Source of the DNA: Nitrososphaerota archaeon
Lineage (GTDB): Archaea; Iainarchaeota; Iainarchaeia; Iainarchaeales; VGJJ01
Direction: 5' to 3'
Assembly: GCA_020053155.1 (NCBI GenBank)
Contig: JAGVNS010000136.1
Coordinates: 1-9,476 of the forward strand
Length of the DNA stretch: 9,476 nt
The notes under the pieces were generated by a model. It saw only the letters and a program-made list of their open reading frames with translations. It ran no database searches and was not told the DNA's origin. Every line of letters starts with the position of its first letter. Position 1 is the first letter of the stretch. The translations under genes were made by a program, and so were the position numbers. Positions 5,597 through 9,476 of this stretch are shown piece by piece.

Positions 5597-5887
5597 TTAC
5601 CCTTTCCTTCCTTTTTTTATTTTTAAAGTGTCCTTCCAATTCCACCATTTTAAAAGAGTGGGGTTGGGATTCTTTGTTTTGGAAAAGTATACTGCGCAGC
5701 GAAAGGTGTAGAGCAAGCACCTGTCTTGAACAGCCCCTTTTTGGTGATTAGATTGCGCGTAGAGTTTTTCAGGGTTTTTGTTTTTCAAGTCGGAAACGCG
5801 ATGGATTCCCATGCGATACAAATCGAGCGAAATGCTTTTGCCAATTCCAGGGATGGTTTGGAGTTCCGCCAATGGTCTCGATTCCAT
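5597..5887 (-). CDS. small helix-hairpin-helix protein, Cdd1/'pathogenicity locus' family-like
   Basis: This 96-residue protein begins LAELQTIPGIGKSISLDLYR, a helix-hairpin-helix motif with the IPGIGKS hairpin, followed by MGIHRVSDLKNKNPEKLYAQ and then DRCLLYTFRCAVYFSKT and LLKWWNWKD. That order, including 'DRC.LY.FRCAVY' and the Trp-rich end, matches my memory of small proteins named after the 'pathogenicity locus' or Cdd1 (PF11731-like). The hairpin motif usually binds DNA non-specifically, but the biological role of this family is unknown. Three cysteines lie in or near the 'FRC' region. The ATG at 5887 is about 27 nt below a weak TATA-like AGATAAT (5911-5917); ATG 5893 would add two residues. 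It diverges from the FolD-PurN gene. Confidence 0.75.
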   Translation of the reverse strand: MESRPLAELQTIPGIGKSISLDLYRMGIHRVSDLKNKNPEKLYAQSNHQKGAVQDRCLLYTFRCAVYFSKTKNPNPTLLKWWNWKDTLKIKKGRKG

Positions 5888-5975
5888 AACCATATTGCGG
5901 AAGAGCCCCTATTATCTCTTTCGCCAGGAAACCGCCAATCGCTCTTAGTGGAAACCGTTTTTTCCAGACTAACCA

Positions 5976-5982
5976 TTAAATA
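5976..5982 (+). promoter_or_regulatory. TATA-like box for the FolD-PurN/glyA operon
   Basis: TTAAATA is centred near 5979, 24 nt before the ATG at 6003 and 30 nt before the ATG at 6009. It overlaps the in-frame ATG at 5982, which therefore lies upstream of the likely transcript start and is a poor start codon. The site supports a leaderless message beginning at or near 6003. Confidence 0.55.
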
Positions 5983-6002
5983 TGGTGAAGGGCGTTTACC
6001 CC

Positions 6003-7487
6003 ATGGGTATGGGAGCGCAAATTCTGAACGGAACGGCATTGGCGGCCGCGCACAAGGAACAGGTGAGAGAAGAGGTCCGTGCGCTCAACCAAAAAGGTAT
6101 CTTTCCTGGGTTAACGGTCGTATTGGTAGGAGAGAACCCTGCTTCTAAAGTGTACATTGCACGAAAAGAAGTGACATGTGAGGAGGTGGGAATTCACAGT
6201 CAAAAGATTCTTTTGCCCGAAAGTGCCAGTGAGAAAGAAGTGTTAGATGCGGTGCAAAAACTCAACCGCAATCCCGCAGTTCATGGAATTTTGGTGCAAT
6301 TACCTTTACCAAAGCACATGAATGAACAAACCGTCATGCAAGCCATTGACCCGCAAAAGGATGTGGATGGGTTTCAGTCGCAGAATCAAAGTCAAGTGTA
6401 CGCAGGAAAAGGAGGATTGGTTCCCTGCACCCCGCGTGGGGTCATCCAGTTGATTCATGAGAGCGGGGTTTCAATGGAAGGAAAGCACGCAGTAGTGGTA
6501 GGAAGGAGTTTGATTGTGGGAAAGCCTGCTGCCATGTTGCTTTTGGGAGAAGGAGCCACCGTCACCATTTGTCACTCTAAAACAAAAAATTTGGGAGAAA
6601 TGACCAAGCAAGCAGACATTTTGGTGGCAGCGGTGGGAAAGCCCAAATTCATTACCAAAGAAATGGTCAAGCCCGGGGCGGTTGTCATTGACGTGGGAAT
6701 TACCCGTTCTCCAGACAACAAATTAGTGGGAGATGTGGATTTTGATTCGGTGAAAGATGTCGCGGGATACATCACCCCCGTTCCCGGGGGAGTGGGACCG
6801 ATGACTATTGCGTGTTTGATGGAAAACACCATCCGTGCGTGCAAGAACCAAACCCAATCCAAAAAAAATTCGCGCAAAATAGTGGTAGGGGTCATTGGAA
6901 GCACCAAAGGAACAGACATGCAAGCGGTAATTGATGCGATTGAGTCGCATTCGCTCAACGCCAAAATAGGATTAGTGTGTTCAAATGTGACAGATGCGTA
7001 CATTTTGGAGCGCGCACGCAAACACAACCTTCCCGCGCTTTTTTTGGACCGAAAGTCATTCCCCACTACCGAAGCGTTTGACGCCGAAATGACCCAAAAA
7101 ATGAAAGACGCAGGAGTAGAAGTGATTTTGCTGATTGGATACAAACGCATTGTTCACGAACCCCTACTGGATGCGTTCCCTTTGCACATTTGGAACATCC
7201 ATCCATCATTACTTCCTGCATTCAATGGAAAGTTTGACGCGGACGTGCATCAAGAGGTGTTGGATGCCGGAGTAAAAGTGAGCGGGGCAACGTTACACAT
7301 TGTCACCGCGGACGTGGATAAGGGACCCATTCTTGTTCAACAAACCATTCCCATAGTGGATGGAGAGACTTCGGATTCGCTGAAGCAAAAAGTGCAAGCG
7401 GTTGAAATGGAAGTGATTGTTTCAGCATTGCGCCAATACAGTGAGGGAACCCTCAGCCCTTTTAAGGATCAAAAAAAGAATGAGTGA
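6003..7487 (+). CDS. FolD-PurN fusion: methylene-THF dehydrogenase/cyclohydrolase plus GAR formyltransferase-like domain
   Basis: This 494-residue protein joins two enzymes that are normally separate. Residues 1 to about 280 are complete FolD, which converts 5,10-methylene-THF to 10-formyl-THF: Tyr51 and Lys55 in YIARKEVTCEEVG, Gln99 in VQLPLP and Asp122 in KDVDGF match the catalytic residues, followed by GRSLIVGKP and TPVPGGVGPMTIACL for the NADP domain. A short polar linker (about 286-294) leads to a formyltransferase domain (about 295-485) with Asn398 and His400 in NIHPSLLP and Asp439 in TADVDKGP, the catalytic trio of PurN, which uses 10-formyl-THF to formylate GAR in purine synthesis. 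Its phosphate loop is GSTKGTDMQ rather than the usual SGxGSN. I chose ATG 6003; 6009 is close behind and aligns well with other FolD proteins. glyA follows after 12 nt. Confidence 0.9.
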   Translation: MGMGAQILNGTALAAAHKEQVREEVRALNQKGIFPGLTVVLVGENPASKVYIARKEVTCEEVGIHSQKILLPESASEKEVLDAVQKLNRNPAVHGILVQLPLPKHMNEQTVMQAIDPQKDVDGFQSQNQSQVYAGKGGLVPCTPRGVIQLIHESGVSMEGKHAVVVGRSLIVGKPAAMLLLGEGATVTICHSKTKNLGEMTKQADILVAAVGKPKFITKEMVKPGAVVIDVGITRSPDNKLVGDVDFDSVKDVAGYITPVPGGVGPMTIACLMENTIRACKNQTQSKKNSRKIVVGVIGSTKGTDMQAVIDAIESHSLNAKIGLVCSNVTDAYILERARKHNLPALFLDRKSFPTTEAFDAEMTQKMKDAGVEVILLIGYKRIVHEPLLDAFPLHIWNIHPSLLPAFNGKFDADVHQEVLDAGVKVSGATLHIVTADVDKGPILVQQTIPIVDGETSDSLKQKVQAVEMEVIVSALRQYSEGTLSPFKDQKKNE

Positions 7488-7488
7488 A

Positions 7489-7496
7489 GGTGGGAG
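7489..7496 (+). promoter_or_regulatory. ribosome-binding site for glyA
   Basis: GGTGGGAG in the 12-nt gap after the FolD-PurN stop precedes the glyA ATG at 7500 by 3 nt. It marks glyA as an internal operon gene translated by Shine-Dalgarno initiation, in contrast to the leaderless first gene. Confidence 0.55.
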
Positions 7497-7499
7497 AAA

Positions 7500-8792
7500 A
7501 TGAATGAACCAACTCAAACGAAAAGTAGTTTTGATTCTCGATTTTCCAATTCGTTGAAAATGGAAGACGAAACCATTTATGCGTTTGTGCAGAAGGAGTT
7601 TGCGCGCCAGCAAGATGTGTTGGAACTCATTCCCTCCGAAAGCCTTCCCTCGCGGGCAGTATTAGAAGCATTGGGAAGTGTGTTGAACAACAAATACTCG
7701 GAAGGGTACCCGGGCAGGCGGTATTACGGGGGAAACCAATTCATTGACGAAGTAGAAAAGGTAGCAATTGACCGGTGTAAACAACTGTTTGGTTGTGAGT
7801 ATGTAAATGTGCAGCCCTATTCAGGGAGTCCGGCCAATGCCTCCATTTATTTGGCCACTATCAATTATGGAGACAAATTAATGGGAATGAACCTCGCGCA
7901 TGGGGGTCACTTAACGCATGGACACAAACTCAATTTCAGTGGAAAAAGCTACCAAATTGTTTCGTATGGAGTGAGTCAGGAAACAGAAATGTTGGATTAT
8001 GATGTCATCAAAAAACAGGCGATGGAAGAAAAGCCTAAAATAATTGTTTCGGGCTCATCCGCATACCCTCGCACCATTGATTTCAAAGCGTTTGCGGAAA
8101 TCGCCCAGGAAGTGGGAGCGGTTTCCATGAGTGACATTTCTCACGTCGCGGGGTTGATTGCCGCAGGAGTGCATCCCTCCCCTTTTCCCGAAACAGACAT
8201 TGTGATGACCACCACGCACAAAACCCTTTGCGGTCCCCGCGGGGCGATTATTATGGCCAAAGCCAAATTTGGCGAAGCCCTTGACAAAGCAGTATTTCCG
8301 GGTATGCAGGGCGGCCCCCACAACCACCAAATTGCGGCGAAGGCCGTAGCGTTTGGGGAAGCGCTGAAGCCTGAATTCAAAGTGTTCACTTCTCAAATCG
8401 TAAAAAACGCGCACGCATTGGGAGAAGGATTAATGGAGGGCGGTCTGCGCCTGGTTTCAGGGGGAACGGATAATCACCTGTGTTTAGTGGATTTGAAAAA
8501 CGCCCCCATCAAAGGAAAAGAGGCTGAAACGCTGTTGGACACGGTCAACATTACAGTAAACAAGAACATGATTCCCTATGATCCGCGCAAACCGTTGGAC
8601 CCATCCGGCATCCGCGTGGGCACCCCCACCCTCACAGGGAGAGGATTCACGGAGAGCGAGTGCAGGGAAATTGGTCAAATGATTGCCAAAGTGGTATTCA
8701 ATCCCCAAGATCAAAGTGTAATGAACCGGGTTCGGGAGCAAGTCAAAACCATGACGCAGGCGCACCCGATTTACCCAACTGGACTAAACTAG
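7500..8792 (+). CDS. glyA: serine hydroxymethyltransferase
   Basis: This 430-residue PLP enzyme moves the serine hydroxymethyl group to tetrahydrofolate, giving glycine and 5,10-methylene-THF, the FolD substrate. The family signature is complete: NNKYSEGYPGRRYYGG, GMNLAHGGHLTHG with the ring-stacking His137, SDISHVAGLIAAG with the PLP-contacting Asp and His, and TTTHKTLCGPRGA with PLP-binding Lys241. RVGTPTLTGRGF near the C-terminus is also typical. The N-terminus carries about 20 extra residues; Met21 at 7560 is an alternative start, but GGTGGGAG favours 7500. The motif NVQPYSGSPAN is the variant common in eukaryotic enzymes, and SES (46-48) replaces the usual SEN. Overall it looks like a tetrahydrofolate-using enzyme rather than the methanogen type. 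The stop overlaps the convergent CYTH gene by 9 nt. Confidence 0.96.
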   Translation: MNEPTQTKSSFDSRFSNSLKMEDETIYAFVQKEFARQQDVLELIPSESLPSRAVLEALGSVLNNKYSEGYPGRRYYGGNQFIDEVEKVAIDRCKQLFGCEYVNVQPYSGSPANASIYLATINYGDKLMGMNLAHGGHLTHGHKLNFSGKSYQIVSYGVSQETEMLDYDVIKKQAMEEKPKIIVSGSSAYPRTIDFKAFAEIAQEVGAVSMSDISHVAGLIAAGVHPSPFPETDIVMTTTHKTLCGPRGAIIMAKAKFGEALDKAVFPGMQGGPHNHQIAAKAVAFGEALKPEFKVFTSQIVKNAHALGEGLMEGGLRLVSGGTDNHLCLVDLKNAPIKGKEAETLLDTVNITVNKNMIPYDPRKPLDPSGIRVGTPTLTGRGFTESECREIGQMIAKVVFNPQDQSVMNRVREQVKTMTQAHPIYPTGLN

Positions 8793-9356
8793 GCCGCGCT
8801 TTTTCATCAAAAGGTAAGGGTAGCCACGATTATCCCCTGCGTTAACGTCCAACCCCAGCTTTTTAGCCAACCCAAAAATAAGTTGGCGGGTTTTTTGAAC
8901 ATCACCAAGGTTCTTCATCGCTTCGATTTCAATGAAATACCCTAAATCCTCCATGGTATCAAAAGCAATCTCGAACTCACCACTAATATTATACGTCTCC
9001 CGGTCCTTTTTCACAACAACGAGAGATTTGATGTTGAGAGCATCGAAAATCTTTTTCAGTTTTGAGGAATCCTCAACCACCGTTTCATACTCATCACAAT
9101 GGGTTACAATCGCTGCATTTTCGGGATAAAAATGCTTGTAATTCAAAATTGTTTTACCCCCACGCTCTCGAATGCTTAACCATTCAAATGGAAATTCCGG
9201 CGAAACAAAATTTCGATGGAGTGGAGTGAAATACTCATCTTTCTGAGCGGATTTCCCATGCAAGGGCACCAGCTTTTTCGTCCGAAGAAGTGCCTCTTCA
9301 AACACTTCTTTTGAAACCGAAAACTTGACTTCGATTTCCTGATCGTCCGCAGCCAT
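8784..9356 (-). CDS. CYTH-domain protein (CyaB class IV adenylate cyclase / ThTPase-like)
   Basis: This 190-residue protein has the CYTH fold, a closed beta tunnel that binds triphosphates with divalent metal. The defining ExExK motif is near the start (Glu7, Glu9, Lys11 in EIEVKF). Further conserved strands are LSIRERGGKTILNYKHF, the acidic DEYETVVED, VVKKDRETYN, FEIAFDTMEDLGYFIEIEA and, near the C-terminus, GLAKKLGLD. Family members include CyaB adenylate cyclases, thiamine triphosphatases and tripolyphosphatases; archaeal homologues are mostly uncharacterised, so the substrate is not assigned. I chose ATG 9356, which puts ExExK at the usual N-terminal place; an in-frame ATG at 9419 would add 21 polar residues of no recognisable character. 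An ATTAAAT on the minus strand near 9391-9398 could be its TATA-like box. Confidence 0.85.
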   Translation of the reverse strand: MAADDQEIEVKFSVSKEVFEEALLRTKKLVPLHGKSAQKDEYFTPLHRNFVSPEFPFEWLSIRERGGKTILNYKHFYPENAAIVTHCDEYETVVEDSSKLKKIFDALNIKSLVVVKKDRETYNISGEFEIAFDTMEDLGYFIEIEAMKNLGDVQKTRQLIFGLAKKLGLDVNAGDNRGYPYLLMKKRGLV

Positions 9357-9390
9357 TTTATCCCTGTAACAATTGGATGTGTGTTGTCCT

Positions 9391-9398
9391 GATTTAAT
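9391..9398 (-). promoter_or_regulatory. possible TATA-like box for the CYTH gene
   Basis: The minus strand reads CATTAAAT here, about 38 nt upstream of the ATG at 9356, which would give a leader of roughly 12 nt containing AGGGAT. If this is the promoter, the upstream ATG at 9419 cannot be the start. The box is weaker than the others in the window. Confidence 0.3.
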
Positions 9399-9436
9399 GT
9401 CCTCTTGGTGTTTCATCATTGTTTCCCGTCCTTTTT

Positions 9437-9456
9437 AGCTTTTTTGAAGAAAAGCT
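9437..9456. repeat. 7-bp inverted repeat near the window end
   Basis: AGCTTTT (9437-9443) is mirrored by AAAAGCT (9450-9456) with a 6-nt loop. It lies upstream of the CYTH gene and beside T- or A-rich flanks. It may be a terminator for a gene beyond the window end or a chance AT-rich palindrome; the remaining sequence to 9476 shows nothing else. Confidence 0.3.
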
Positions 9457-9476
9457 TGGATTGGGGTCCTCGGGAC

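Noticed and set aside
5982..6002. Upstream in-frame ATG giving a longer FolD-PurN protein
   Set aside because: This ATG overlaps the probable TATA-like box, and the extra residues are not part of the usual FolD N-terminus.
5726..6148. Open frame of 140 codons on the plus strand
   Set aside because: It is antisense to the helix-hairpin-helix gene and out of frame with the FolD start, with composition typical of a shadow frame.
6572..7150. Long open frame (192 codons) on the minus strand
   Set aside because: It lies antisense within the clearly coding FolD-PurN gene, and its translation shows no recognisable domain; it is a shadow of the real frame.
9357..9419. N-terminal extension of the CYTH protein from ATG 9419
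   Set aside because: The ExExK motif is normally close to the N-terminus, and the added 21 residues are polar with no recognisable signal, so ATG 9356 is preferred, although not proven.
1..9476. tRNA, rRNA, CRISPR array, insertion sequence or prophage signatures
   Set aside because: I looked for clover-leaf arms, regularly spaced repeats, transposase motifs and terminal inverted repeats and found none that stand out.

Overview
The window is compact and almost entirely coding. It most likely comes from an archaeon, possibly a small-genome lineage such as a DPANN group; that placement is inference. The main evidence is promoter geometry. Several starts (4209, 5532, 6003, and the divergent pair 2850/2903) lie about 24-27 nt downstream of an AT-rich, TATA-like box with no Shine-Dalgarno sequence, as expected for leaderless archaeal transcripts. 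Genes inside operons, and a few others, do have Shine-Dalgarno-like sites. The PadR regulator with a Cys-Cys pair before its winged helix, paired with a small Cys protein, also looks archaeal to me. In contrast, the one-carbon enzymes (DHFR, FolD, PurN, GlyA) are of bacterial, tetrahydrofolate-using type, which suggests acquisition by transfer.

Layout. (1) 126-2530 (+): a three-gene ABC importer operon of the NMT1/SsuA/ThiY/TauA type (lipoprotein binding protein, permease, ATPase), with touching or overlapping junctions and a possible 16-codon leader ORF in front. (2) 2545-3106: a PadR-type regulator (-) and a small Cys-containing protein (+), diverging from one palindromic AT box that is exactly equidistant from both start codons. 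(3) 3107-3349: a gap with a T-tract, a possible 33-residue ORF with a strong ribosome-binding site, and two predicted hairpins. (4) 3350-3841 (+): dihydrofolate reductase, tail-overlapping an uncharacterised 123-residue protein (3838-4209, -). (5) 4268-5532 (-): a sugar-1-phosphate-type nucleotidyltransferase and a YrdC/Sua5 t6A protein, joined by a 4-nt overlap. (6) 5597-5887 (-): a small helix-hairpin-helix protein. (7) 6003-8792 (+): a FolD-PurN fusion followed 12 nt later by serine hydroxymethyltransferase. (8) 8784-9356 (-): a CYTH-domain (CyaB/ThTPase-like) protein, tail-overlapping glyA.

How the genes fit together. DHFR would supply tetrahydrofolate, GlyA would load it with a one-carbon unit from serine, the FolD half would oxidise and hydrate this to 10-formyl-THF, and the PurN half would use that as formyl donor for GAR in purine synthesis. 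The last three activities sit on two proteins in one apparent operon, with two successive steps in a single polypeptide. This FolD-PurN fusion is the most notable item in the window. I saw no tRNA, rRNA, CRISPR array, insertion sequence or recognisable riboswitch.
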